DNA from: a virus
IMG/VR virus record: IMGVR_UViG_3300044858_003476
Span: 16,601-80,600 of that record
Direction: 5' to 3' (one strand)
DNA: 64,000 bases
The notes under the pieces are model-generated. The model made no database searches. It was not told where the DNA came from and saw only the letters and a list, made by a program, of their open reading frames with translations. Below are positions 1 through 7,128 of the stretch, one piece after another. How positions within the stretch are numbered: the stretch's first letter is position 1; the number at the start of each line of letters is the position of its first letter. Made by a program: the position numbers and the translations under genes.

Positions 1-2
1 GT

Positions 3-839
3 ATGGGTACACCTACCTCGCTTGTTATCGATATAGAAGAGGATAAGATAGTCTATAGACTAGGTACGTATGGTACTAACTCTATTCCTATCTATAGTGG
101 CTCTCCTGCTACTCCTGTGGTACTAGAGAGCGAGGGTATACTAGAGAGTAATCTGATAGCCGTGGCCATGCGACTCATAACTGACTATAAGAGTAAAGAG
201 AATCACATACGTCTGGATATCACGCCTGATGGCTGTTCTCTTACTCGCCGCGTAGCAGCCAGTGCTTATGTACAGGTATCGTGGGCCGATAACCCAACTG
301 CTCGTTGGTCTGCTAACCTAACTTCCCGTCAGCTTCAGTTAGTATCTTATCTAGAGAGTCCCCTCACCTTATCAGTGGGCCGCGCTCCTCGTCGATTAAT
401 ATTAGATAGCGCGCGGGGCTCCCTCACTATACTCACCGGTAAGGAAGCAGATAAGATACCTCACTTCGATAGAGCACCTGATGCTGAGTTCCGTGCATCA
501 ACTACAATCGATACTCGATTACTACTGGGTGCTATCAATTGGCAGAGTACAGGAGCTAGTGTGGGGCAGGCTATACAACTCCACTTCACTAATAATAATC
601 TATTAGTGCAGGGTGCAGGGGAGCCCGCCTCTATACCGTGCACTGTTACTGGTGAGGCCTCTATTAATCTGCGGGCCTGTGATCTTACAACAGTCCTACG
701 AGGGGAGGGACCTATCCAACTTACTGTTAGAGCCTTTATAATAGGAGATAAGACTATATCTATACTTCTCCTAGAGAAGGAGGTTAATAGTTTATCTACT
801 AGGGCTCTACTCACTGAGAATGTTACCGTAGTAAGGTAA
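3..839 (+). CDS. sliding-clamp-like DNA polymerase processivity factor
   Basis: The 278-aa product has the alternating strand pattern of beta-clamp domains. Residues about 160-255 (FRASTTIDTRLLLGAI, then VQGAGEPASIPCTV, then INLRACDLTTVL) match the recurring clamp layout of a helix that sets up a monomer, a strand with a small-residue turn, and a second helix ending in a VL pair. It is shorter than bacterial beta (about 366 aa) and longer than T4 gp45 (about 228 aa). Such clamps encircle DNA and tether the polymerase; a clamp loader lies 4.4 kb downstream on the same strand. A hairpin terminator follows the stop. The ATG is 2 bases inside the window, so an upstream start cannot be excluded. 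The assignment is by pattern only; no catalytic motif exists to confirm it. Confidence 0.55.
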   Translation: MGTPTSLVIDIEEDKIVYRLGTYGTNSIPIYSGSPATPVVLESEGILESNLIAVAMRLITDYKSKENHIRLDITPDGCSLTRRVAASAYVQVSWADNPTARWSANLTSRQLQLVSYLESPLTLSVGRAPRRLILDSARGSLTILTGKEADKIPHFDRAPDAEFRASTTIDTRLLLGAINWQSTGASVGQAIQLHFTNNNLLVQGAGEPASIPCTVTGEASINLRACDLTTVLRGEGPIQLTVRAFIIGDKTISILLLEKEVNSLSTRALLTENVTVVR

Positions 840-843
840 CAGC

Positions 844-867
844 CCGGGTTCCTAGTCAACCCGGTTT
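844..867 (+). terminator. hairpin after clamp gene
   Basis: CCGGGTT (844-850) pairs perfectly with AACCCGG (858-864) across a 7-nt loop, starting 5 nt after the stop codon and followed by TTT. It looks like a short intrinsic terminator or transcript-end stabiliser. Confidence 0.55.
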
Positions 868-893
868 AATAAAAACTAGGTTAATGTCAATAT

Positions 894-931
894 CCCCAGT
901 CCGTGGGGTCAGTAAATTCTCGGAGTTATAA
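894..931 (+). promoter_or_regulatory. leader motif shared with the 16.4 kb leader
   Basis: CCCCAGTCC (894-902) followed 20 nt later by GAGTTATAA (923-931) recurs with 26-nt spacing at 16392-16435, in front of another phage gene. In this copy the GGAG inside the second block also serves as the ribosome-binding site of the gene at 935. The motif could be a phage promoter or leader element; two copies are weak support. Confidence 0.3.
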
Positions 932-934
932 TCA

Positions 935-1309
935 ATGTCTACTATTCCTACTTTCAATAAATTCGCTCGTCAAGGTGACGTACTTATCAGACGTATTTCA
1001 GAAGACAGCATCGACTTATCGAAAGCTACTCGTATTGATAATACTGTCTTAGCATACGGTGAAGTCACTGGCCATAAACATCAGGTTGTTCCTATTGAAA
1101 CAGACACTAACAATGCAATCATTGGTGAACATAAGGCTGCTGAACTCTTCCGTATTGATGACAGTGGTACTCTGTACCTCCGCGTAAATGCTAGTACGGC
1201 CCGTCTTCAGCACGAAGAACACGGTCCCATTATCTTTAAGCGGGGGCTCTACGAAATCGGCATTCAGCAAGAGTATACTCCTTCTGGTTTTCGCTCTGTA
1301 GCTGACTAG
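935..1309 (+). CDS. small His-rich beta-fold protein paired with DUF6745 gene
   Basis: A 124-aa protein with an N-terminal RQGDVLI block (about residues 12-18), a GEVTGHKHQV block (about 43-52) and an EEHGPI segment (about 93-98). Proteins of this type, with QGDVL, GE.TGH.H and H.EH motifs, are common in cyanobacteria and phages, often beside DUF6745 genes as here. The conserved His and Glu residues suggest metal binding in a small beta barrel, but no reaction is known to me. The start follows GGAG with 9-nt spacing. A terminator follows. Confidence 0.6.
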   Translation: MSTIPTFNKFARQGDVLIRRISEDSIDLSKATRIDNTVLAYGEVTGHKHQVVPIETDTNNAIIGEHKAAELFRIDDSGTLYLRVNASTARLQHEEHGPIIFKRGLYEIGIQQEYTPSGFRSVAD

Positions 1310-1334
1310 TATTAATTTCTGCAACCTCTACCGT

Positions 1335-1357
1335 GGCCAGCCTAGTGCTGGCCTTCT
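1335..1357 (+). terminator. intrinsic terminator
   Basis: GGCCAGC (1335-1341) and GCTGGCC (1347-1353) form a perfect 7-bp GC-rich stem with a 5-nt loop, followed by TTCTATTGTTT. It separates the 124-aa gene from the DUF6745 gene. Confidence 0.65.
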
Positions 1358-1393
1358 ATTGTTTATAGACCATTAACTACAGAGCATAAGAAA

Positions 1394-2479
1394 ATGTCTA
1401 CCTATCTTGAATTAACTCCAGAACATGAAAAGCTAATCCCTACCTACAAGGAGCGTTGGATCCGTATGGTGGATCGCCCCTTTGATAAGGCCCTAGCCCG
1501 CCAGGCGGTTACTGAACTATATGCCCTACTCAAGAAACACTGTGACTTAGGAGATCTCAGCTGTCCGCGTACTATCTTCACTAGCTCGCCCATCATGGCG
1601 GCCAGTATTATTGCTCTTCTCAATAAAGCAGAGGAGGAAGAGCAGAGTATCGTTAAGGGTAAGAAGACTAAAACTAAGTTTACTAAGACTGAACTCACAT
1701 TAATCAAGGAGTTCTTTAAACGTAAGCCCGCTACTCCTAAGAACGAGGCTGTACTCCAGGAACTCGTCGATGCTTATGTTGCAGAGCGGGGCCCCATTGA
1801 TCCTATTAAGGATAAGGAGTGTGGCAATTATATTGCTAATGGTCACTTCTCCTACGAGTGCCGTATGAGCTTCGCTGCATTCGCTAACTTCAGCGTCGAG
1901 GTACTCGGCGTGACTATGGAGGATTACGATAAGTATATGCTCATTGCTGAGAACTTATCGTGGGTATACACCTATGAGGAGTTATGTATTGTATGTGAGC
2001 GGCCCAAGGTACATTATACTCTGGACGGCGATATTCATTGCGATGGTGAGCCCGCGATTAAGTTCTCTGATGGCGTTGAATTGTGGTTATGGCACGGTAC
2101 CCCGTTACCGTCCTTCATGCAGTGTCATAGCTCCACCTGGGATCCCAAGTGGTTACTCGATGATGAGAAGGGCATGAACTCTGAGCACCGCCGTATCCTC
2201 ATTGAGGCGCTGGGTTATGAGAATATTCTATCGCGCTTGGATAGTGAGATCATCAGCACCTATAATACTACTAGCTACGTAGGTGACGGTAATGAGTATG
2301 AATTACACATCATCCGCGGTGACTTCGGTGGCGAGGACGCGCATATTCTAACCATGCGTTGCCCTAGCACTAATCACTACCATGCAGTACGTGTTGATCC
2401 CGCGCACACTTCAGCCCGCGAAGCTGTAATCGAATTCAATAAAGGCATAGATCCCGAAAGCTTCGAAATTCAGACTTAG
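1394..2479 (+). CDS. DUF6745 family protein
   Basis: The 361-aa protein opens with LTPEHEKLIPTYKERW and ends with the family signature: ELCIVCERP, H..GEPAI.F.DG, LWHGTPLP, a LIEALGYENIL segment, CPSTNHYHAVRV, and TSAREAVIEFNKGIDPESF at the extreme C terminus. DUF6745 proteins are frequent in cyanobacteria and sometimes associate with leucine-rich-repeat proteins; their function is unknown. An internal Lys-rich segment (about residues 82-100) departs from the usual form. The two Cys in VCERP could bind metal. It forms a pair with the 124-aa gene upstream. The IsrB element begins shortly after the stop. Confidence 0.75.
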   Translation: MSTYLELTPEHEKLIPTYKERWIRMVDRPFDKALARQAVTELYALLKKHCDLGDLSCPRTIFTSSPIMAASIIALLNKAEEEEQSIVKGKKTKTKFTKTELTLIKEFFKRKPATPKNEAVLQELVDAYVAERGPIDPIKDKECGNYIANGHFSYECRMSFAAFANFSVEVLGVTMEDYDKYMLIAENLSWVYTYEELCIVCERPKVHYTLDGDIHCDGEPAIKFSDGVELWLWHGTPLPSFMQCHSSTWDPKWLLDDEKGMNSEHRRILIEALGYENILSRLDSEIISTYNTTSYVGDGNEYELHIIRGDFGGEDAHILTMRCPSTNHYHAVRVDPAHTSAREAVIEFNKGIDPESFEIQT

Positions 2480-2720
2480 TCACTAACTCTGCCCTAAGGC
2501 GACAGGAGTAAATGTCACTAATCCTACCCTAAAAAGACAGTACGTAAGATATCCCTTAACCCCACCCTAAAAGAACAGGGCTTGCCTTACGAGCTTAGAT
2601 TGGGTTAACTGGTTACTAACCCCGCCCTAAAGCGACAGGAGCAAAATCTGTCACTAACCCTACTCTATCTCTGGGAGTCACTAACCCTACCCTATATCTG
2701 GAGTGTCACTAACCCCGTCC
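2479..2720 (+). repeat. seven imperfect direct repeats upstream of IsrB
   Basis: A core close to GTCACTAACCCYRCCCT occurs at 2479, 2514, about 2555, 2612, 2650, 2677 and 2704. Spacing is about 35, 41, 57, 38, 27 and 27 nt. Units 1, 2 and 4 also share a following GGCGACAGGAG-like block. The third unit contains AGGGCTTGCCT, identical to the sequence that opens the candidate omega RNA at 2731. The array begins within the stop region of the DUF6745 gene and fills the gap to the IsrB element. It may be remnants of stepwise duplication at the element's left end. Confidence 0.6.
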
Positions 2721-2920
2721 TTTTTAGGGTAGGGCTTGCCTAGACCAATTTAGGCGACGCAAGTAGAGACTACCGCATCGAGACACAATCTGGCACAGAC
2801 TTCCGAATACTTCCCTAGTTCGGATTACCTCTCAGCTTTATTGGTAAAGCGTTGTTAGACAAGACATCTTGATTGTGTTGCGGGAAGGGACTTTAACTTT
2901 ACTCTTAAGGATTATCTCCT
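2721..2920 (+). ncRNA. candidate omega RNA of IsrB
   Basis: IscB/IsrB nucleases use an RNA encoded directly upstream of their ORF, with the guide taken from flanking DNA. Here 200 nt without an ORF can form nested helices. ACACAATC (2783-2790) pairs with GATTGTGT (2871-2878). TCCGAA (2812-2817) pairs with TTCGGA (2819-2824) only if the sequence between bulges or the helix shifts. GCCTA (about 2738-2742) pairs with TAGGC (about 2751-2755), bracketed by CTTGC and GCAAG. Exact ends are not determined. Confidence 0.45.
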
Positions 2921-4018
2921 ATGCCAAGAGTTCCTGTTATTTCAAAAGACGGAAAGCCGTTGATGCCCACTAAATCCAGTCGGGCCAGACGGTGGATTAA
3001 AGAAGGAAAAGCTATCGGTAAATTCAATGACTTAGATATTTTCTATGTCCAGCTAACCGATGAACCTTCCGATAACAAAACCCAACCGATTGCCATTGGG
3101 ATTGACCCGGGTAAATTATTCTCAGGAATCGGTGTTCAATCTTCTCTTTTCACTCTCTGGAAAGCTCACTTAGAACTTCCCTTTAAACGAGTAAGAGAAC
3201 GAATGGATAATCGGCGATTAATGCGACGGGGCAGAAGGGGACGACGGATCAATCGTCACATTCCTTTTAATCTAAGAGCGCATCGTCAAAAACGATTCTC
3301 CAACAGAAGAAAAGCTAAGTTGGCCCCTTCAATCAGAGCTAATCGTCAACTCGAATTAAGAGTTGTTTCTGAATTAGCCAGAATCTATCCTATTTCTGAT
3401 ATTTACTTTGAGTACGTTAAAGCCGATGTTGATTTAACTTCTGGTAGAAAAGGGGCTAAGTCTGGAAAAGGTTTCTCGCCAGTTATGGTTGGACAGAAAC
3501 AAGCAATTGAGCAACTGTCTCAGTTTGCAACAGTCCATACTCGTTTTGGTTGGCAAACCTCTAATCTCAGAAAACATTTGCGACTAGAAAAGTCTAAAAA
3601 TAAAGCAGAACAATCACCAGAAAGTCATGCTAACGATGGAATTGCTCTTGCCTGTTTTCACTTTTTAGATTATTTGCCATTCCATACTTCTAATAGTCAT
3701 GGACATGGTTGGAAGGGTTCTGTTAAAGTAACAAACGCTCCCTTTGCTGTCATCAAACGTCCTCCTATTAGTCGTCGTCAACTTCACCTGATGGTTTTTT
3801 CTAAGGGCGGTAAACGACGTAAATATGGTGGCTCTACCACAAGACATGGGTTCCGTAAAGGAGATTTAGTTTCTTCTCCCAAAGGAATTGGTTATGTTAG
3901 TGGAGATACCGAAAAACAGTTATCTGTAAGCGATACCAGTTGGAAACGATTGGGACAGATAGTTGTTAGTAAGATTCAATTAATTCGTCGTTCTAATGGT
4001 TTAATTGTTTCTCACTAA
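2921..4018 (+). CDS. isrB: IsrB: RuvC-only IscB-family RNA-guided nickase
   Basis: The 365-aa protein has the family's N-terminal PLMP motif (residues 13-16) in a context shared by IscB proteins. RuvC-I is GIDPGKLFSG with Asp62. An Arg-rich bridge helix spans about residues 98-112 (RRLMRRGRRGRR). RuvC-II has Glu164 in YFEYVKAD, and RuvC-III has Asp239 in HANDGIALA. The stretch between RuvC-II and III is only about 70 residues and has no HNH domain, so this is IsrB rather than IscB; the length fits. IsrB nicks the non-target strand under omega RNA guidance. A C-terminal KRPPISRRQLH domain and a GYVSGDTE segment are typical. All catalytic acidic residues are present, so it is probably active. 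No transposase is linked. Confidence 0.85.
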   Translation: MPRVPVISKDGKPLMPTKSSRARRWIKEGKAIGKFNDLDIFYVQLTDEPSDNKTQPIAIGIDPGKLFSGIGVQSSLFTLWKAHLELPFKRVRERMDNRRLMRRGRRGRRINRHIPFNLRAHRQKRFSNRRKAKLAPSIRANRQLELRVVSELARIYPISDIYFEYVKADVDLTSGRKGAKSGKGFSPVMVGQKQAIEQLSQFATVHTRFGWQTSNLRKHLRLEKSKNKAEQSPESHANDGIALACFHFLDYLPFHTSNSHGHGWKGSVKVTNAPFAVIKRPPISRRQLHLMVFSKGGKRRKYGGSTTRHGFRKGDLVSSPKGIGYVSGDTEKQLSVSDTSWKRLGQIVVSKIQLIRRSNGLIVSH

Positions 4019-4029
4019 CTTGTATAAAG

Positions 4030-4056
4030 CCGCCCTCCGTTATCACTAAAGGGCGG
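4030..4056 (+). other. right-end hairpin of IsrB element
   Basis: CCGCCCT (4030-4036) pairs with AGGGCGG (4050-4056) across 13 nt, 11 nt after the isrB stop. CTAAAGGGCGGGGTT here is nearly the inverse of AACCCCGCCCTAAAG in the upstream repeats (about 2619-2633). It may act both as the IS605-type right-end hairpin and as a terminator. Confidence 0.55.
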
Positions 4057-4077
4057 GGTTTCAGACCTAGTTTTTCA

Positions 4078-4833
4078 ATGACAGCGTTATACCGAGCCGT
4101 ACAATTCAACCCGCAGTGTACCGTATGTAGTCTATCTACTAGGCAGGCAGTGAGTGGTCAGTCTGAGAGACCTATTAAGGATGTAATACTAGTAGCTATC
4201 TCAGCCTATCCTGGTAAACGGGAGGAGGCCACTAAGATGAGCCTCGCTCCCGGCACTAACAATGAGGATACTAGTGGTGCCGGGGCCTTCCTCCGGCGTT
4301 GCTTATATTGGGCTATAGAATGTGACCCCACGTGGGATGGGCCCCCCATTAATGAGCTAGTGTATTTCACTAATGCTATAAAGTGCTCCCCTCGAGACAA
4401 GACCGTTAAAGATATTCATCGCTCCCGCTGTCGGGATACCTGGCTACTCCCTGAGCTCACAGCACTACCGACTGGCGTACCTCTATTACTAGCAGGTAGC
4501 GAGGCAGTTAAGGCCATACACGGTCTCGACGCCACTATAGCCAATTACAGGGGGGCTGTCTATAACTGGCGGGGCCATCCTACTGTAACTACGTTTAATC
4601 CAATAGAGGTAGAGAGAGGTGTCTTCTATAAGACTACTATAGATGAAGAGGATGTTAAACGTGACCTCAAGGCCCTACTTCACAGTAAGAAAACCCTGCG
4701 AGATAGTGACATCGATAAGATAGTTAAGACTCGTATGTGGAATCCCGTCCCTGTAGGTAGTATGATGTGGTACTTCAGGAAGGATATAAATATCATCAAG
4801 CGAGAGATACTGAACTATGCAAACACAAAATAA
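4078..4833 (+). CDS. uracil-DNA glycosylase, family 4/5-like with 4Fe-4S site
   Basis: The 251-aa protein has Cys14-x2-Cys17 near the N terminus and Cys103 and Cys118, the four-cysteine spacing of thermophile-type UDGs that ligate a 4Fe-4S cluster. Motif A is AYPGKREE (43-50), matching the GEAPGxxE loop. TNAIKCSP (98-105) matches the family TNxxKCxP block, followed by LLLAGSEAV. The usual HPS-type second motif appears as FNPIE (173-177), with Asn in place of His. It would excise uracil from phage DNA. The ATG has no clear ribosome-binding site because the IsrB element's right end abuts it. The C terminus overlaps the next gene by 17 nt. Confidence 0.7.
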   Translation: MTALYRAVQFNPQCTVCSLSTRQAVSGQSERPIKDVILVAISAYPGKREEATKMSLAPGTNNEDTSGAGAFLRRCLYWAIECDPTWDGPPINELVYFTNAIKCSPRDKTVKDIHRSRCRDTWLLPELTALPTGVPLLLAGSEAVKAIHGLDATIANYRGAVYNWRGHPTVTTFNPIEVERGVFYKTTIDEEDVKRDLKALLHSKKTLRDSDIDKIVKTRMWNPVPVGSMMWYFRKDINIIKREILNYANTK

Positions 4834-5080
4834 ACATGTCACAGAGCGGGCCGCCTTATTCAATAAGTTGCGCCTTCTGGGTATCAAGAGTATCGTCGTC
4901 TACTATTGGCACCATAATAAGCAACGCTGTCTCCTAGCGCCCCTCTATAACTCTGACGTTACTGACACGTACATGATATCCGCTAACTTTAATATCGAGG
5001 AGACTAAATTGATTTGGAGTATTGCGCGCAATCTACTGCCCCATGATAATCAAGAAGGACACATCACTATTATTGTTTAA
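4817..5080 (+). CDS. hypothetical protein, 87 aa
   Basis: A soluble-looking 87-aa product rich in aromatic and basic residues early (YYWHHNKQR about residues 29-37), ending in HITIIV. Its start overlaps the end of the glycosylase gene in another frame, which supports translational coupling. No family recognised. Confidence 0.55.
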   Translation: MQTQNKHVTERAALFNKLRLLGIKSIVVYYWHHNKQRCLLAPLYNSDVTDTYMISANFNIEETKLIWSIARNLLPHDNQEGHITIIV

Positions 5081-5086
5081 CTAAGC

Positions 5087-5257
5087 ATGAATACTAAGAA
5101 TCTAGCGTACTGGTACCTATTATTTGGGGCCATCTATGGTCTTACTGAACGTACTATTGACATTGCTAAACAGGGGTTCACTCTTCTGGAGATAGGTACA
5201 ATTGCCGTCATAGTCTTCACCCTAGTATGTATTATCTGTGTGCGTCCCCATGACTAA
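5087..5257 (+). CDS. small membrane protein, 56 aa
   Basis: The 56-aa product has two hydrophobic stretches: YWYLLFGAIYGL (about residues 9-20) and a stronger one, IGTIAVIVFTLVCIICV (about 36-52). The likely topology is one or two membrane passes. It starts 6 nt after the previous stop and overlaps the clamp-loader start by 8 nt, consistent with operon membership. Function unknown; phage operons often carry such peptides. Confidence 0.5.
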   Translation: MNTKNLAYWYLLFGAIYGLTERTIDIAKQGFTLLEIGTIAVIVFTLVCIICVRPHD

Positions 5258-6341
5258 TAGCCTATCTAATGAACATAGGCCCCGCCGACTAACTGACTAT
5301 GTAGGTGGCGGATTGGCCATCTCGCTAGTTAAGGCTCTTATCAGTAGAAATCTACATAGCTCGGCAGGTAATAATGTTTACTCGGCGGGGAATATGTTAA
5401 TGTGGGGCCCGCCTGGTTGCGGTAAGACTACACTAGCCCTACTATATGCTCGTAGCACTCTCTGCCCTAACCGTGAGCCCGGTAGCTGGGAGGGCTGCGG
5501 TGAGTGCCCCGTATGTCTGGGTACTGATACCACTAATATTTATCACTATACTATCAGTAGCCCTACTGAGGCCCGGCCTCATATAGAGCGCTTCCTGGAT
5601 ATGGCCCGTGCTAGTCCTATAATAGTAGGGGATAGAGAAGATCAGTATCGCCAGTTCATCATCCTCGATGAATTTCAGCGTATCAGCCCTGAGCTGGCAT
5701 CTCTATTACTAGAGGCCATTGAGTTCGGACCCAATCATACCAGTTGGATACTCTGCACTATGGATAAGCAGAAGCTAATGGCTAATAAGGTGACGAGCCA
5801 GGCTATAGAGCGCCGCTGCTTAGAGGTACCGCTATCTAATCCCCCCATTGATGACATGGCAGGGCGTATTTGTGATATAATGAACATAGAGCTGGAGGCA
5901 GCTCAGGCCCTCGTTAAACTGGCTGGTAGCGCTGGTAGAGCATGGTCTCTTCTAGAACGACTACTACTAGTTAATACAGTAGAGGATATCACCTATGACC
6001 TAGTTTATGATGAACTAGCAGGTGGCGCTACTGTAGAGGGCCGAGCTGCATTCTGGAGCGCCCTGGCCCTCAGTGATGTGAGAGCCGTCCGCGCTTATAT
6101 CAAGATGTGGCAACTCGACGTTAATGGGGAGGTAATCGCAGGCCTTCTAGTGGAGGATATCATTAATAGAATTACTGGGCCTAATCCCTCTATAGAACGA
6201 CTACTTGCTGACCTGGCTCGCTGGTGGGGTAATAAGTCATACCCATTGGAGGCTATTCTACTAGCCCATCTGGGTACTAGTGTGGTGCCTCCCGTACCCC
6301 TGCTATTAACTCAAGGTACGGGACTGAGGTGGCTGCAGTGA
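5250..6341 (+). CDS. clamp loader AAA+ subunit (DnaX gamma/tau-like)
   Basis: From the ATG at 5250 the product is 363 aa. Walker A is GPPGCGKTT (53-61). Directly after it comes the DnaX-type zinc module, Cys72-x10-Cys83-x2-Cys86-x2-Cys89. Walker B is FIILDEF with Asp140 and Glu141. SQAIERRC about residue 185 matches the DnaX SRC region. The protein would load the clamp encoded at the window start onto primed DNA. A GTG at 5239 would add four residues; the ATG, which overlaps the stop of the 56-aa gene, is preferred. The C-terminal third is helical, as expected for the clamp-loader collar domain. Confidence 0.85.
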   Translation: MTNSLSNEHRPRRLTDYVGGGLAISLVKALISRNLHSSAGNNVYSAGNMLMWGPPGCGKTTLALLYARSTLCPNREPGSWEGCGECPVCLGTDTTNIYHYTISSPTEARPHIERFLDMARASPIIVGDREDQYRQFIILDEFQRISPELASLLLEAIEFGPNHTSWILCTMDKQKLMANKVTSQAIERRCLEVPLSNPPIDDMAGRICDIMNIELEAAQALVKLAGSAGRAWSLLERLLLVNTVEDITYDLVYDELAGGATVEGRAAFWSALALSDVRAVRAYIKMWQLDVNGEVIAGLLVEDIINRITGPNPSIERLLADLARWWGNKSYPLEAILLAHLGTSVVPPVPLLLTQGTGLRWLQ

Positions 6342-7015
6342 TATACCTGACTACTACACCTGTCACTCTACTCAACTACCACTTACGGCAGCAGGGTATT
6401 ACTCCTCTAGTAGGACACGATGCGTCCTGTCTCGAGTGGGGTAACTTCCTAGAGCCAGTGGTGGTTATATGGGAGGGGCCCCCTGCTATCGATCATGTGA
6501 CACAGGTAGAGGGTAACACCGCCTATCTCGTCTTCGATAAGATACCAGCTGCATGGGCCGCTCGCGGTACAAATTATGAGGTAGACCCCAATCAGTATCA
6601 GGCTATCCTGAATAAGGTAGGGGGCGTACTCACACAGCAGGGGCGCCTTAATCTATGGCGAGCCTATCATATGGCCCCTCGTCGTCTGGGAGCAGAGCTA
6701 TTAATACTCAGCCTGCTCTATAAGGAGACTGGTAAGCCAGCAGATTGGGTCGAGCCTAGTACTCGGTTACTCCGAGTACGCCTGGGCCGTGGGGCCCGCC
6801 ACATACTTAACCTAGATAGTGAGGTATATGTAGCATTGATGTCTAATAGCCGCACTGATAGTATAGGCGTTGCTATAGAGAGAGTAGCTGCCTGTGTTAG
6901 AGCAGGGGGCCCTCGCTCTACCTGGCTGGCACTAGCGTTAGAGGAGTGGATAGCTAGAGTGGGGCCCACCCCATCAGAAGACGACCTCGCCTTTCTCGAC
7001 ACACTACTGAACTAG
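6329..7015 (+). CDS. putative second clamp-loader subunit (delta-like), unconfirmed
   Basis: A 228-aa protein with no Walker A or B motif. It starts with GTG inside the last codons of the DnaX-like gene (13-nt overlap). An alternating alpha/beta N-terminal half (YLTTTPVTLLNYHL, VVVIWEGPP, TAYLVFDKIP) and a helical C-terminal half resemble a degenerate delta-type clamp-loader arm. The function rests on position and secondary-structure pattern only. It could also be an unrelated replication accessory protein. Confidence 0.4.
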   Translation: MAAVIYLTTTPVTLLNYHLRQQGITPLVGHDASCLEWGNFLEPVVVIWEGPPAIDHVTQVEGNTAYLVFDKIPAAWAARGTNYEVDPNQYQAILNKVGGVLTQQGRLNLWRAYHMAPRRLGAELLILSLLYKETGKPADWVEPSTRLLRVRLGRGARHILNLDSEVYVALMSNSRTDSIGVAIERVAACVRAGGPRSTWLALALEEWIARVGPTPSEDDLAFLDTLLN

Positions 7016-7035
7016 GGTACCGAGTGCTGGCTCCT

Positions 7036-7101
7036 GCCGCATAACTGCGGCTATCGCATTGATTAGTCGCGTCTATAAGGTTACTGGTTCACCTAAACCA
7101 G
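7036..7101 (+). promoter_or_regulatory. paired hairpins in leader of the 388-aa gene
   Basis: In the 113-nt gap, GCCGCA/TGCGGC (7036-7041 and 7046-7051, 4-nt loop) and CTGGTT/AACCAG (7084-7089 and 7096-7101) form two short perfect hairpins. The first may end the upstream operon; the second sits about 27 nt before the next ATG and may be an operator or RNA control element. Confidence 0.4.
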
Positions 7102-7128
7102 ATATACACCACATACAACTACACGAAT

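Larger units (their letters stand above)
2721..4077 (+). mobile_element. IsrB (IS200/IS605-like, non-autonomous) element
   Basis: The element holds a structured upstream region (about 2721-2920), a single isrB gene, and a right-end hairpin at 4030-4056 followed by a TTTTTCAA-type end. No TnpA Y1 transposase is present, so it is non-autonomous. The boundaries are inferred: the left end from the last upstream repeat, the right end from the hairpin and the abutting glycosylase ATG. Confidence 0.5.

Noticed and set aside
2479-2720. Direct repeats upstream of IsrB as a conventional CRISPR array
   Set aside because: Spacing varies from 27 to 57 nt and the inter-repeat segments share sequence (GCGACAGGAG), which true spacers would not.
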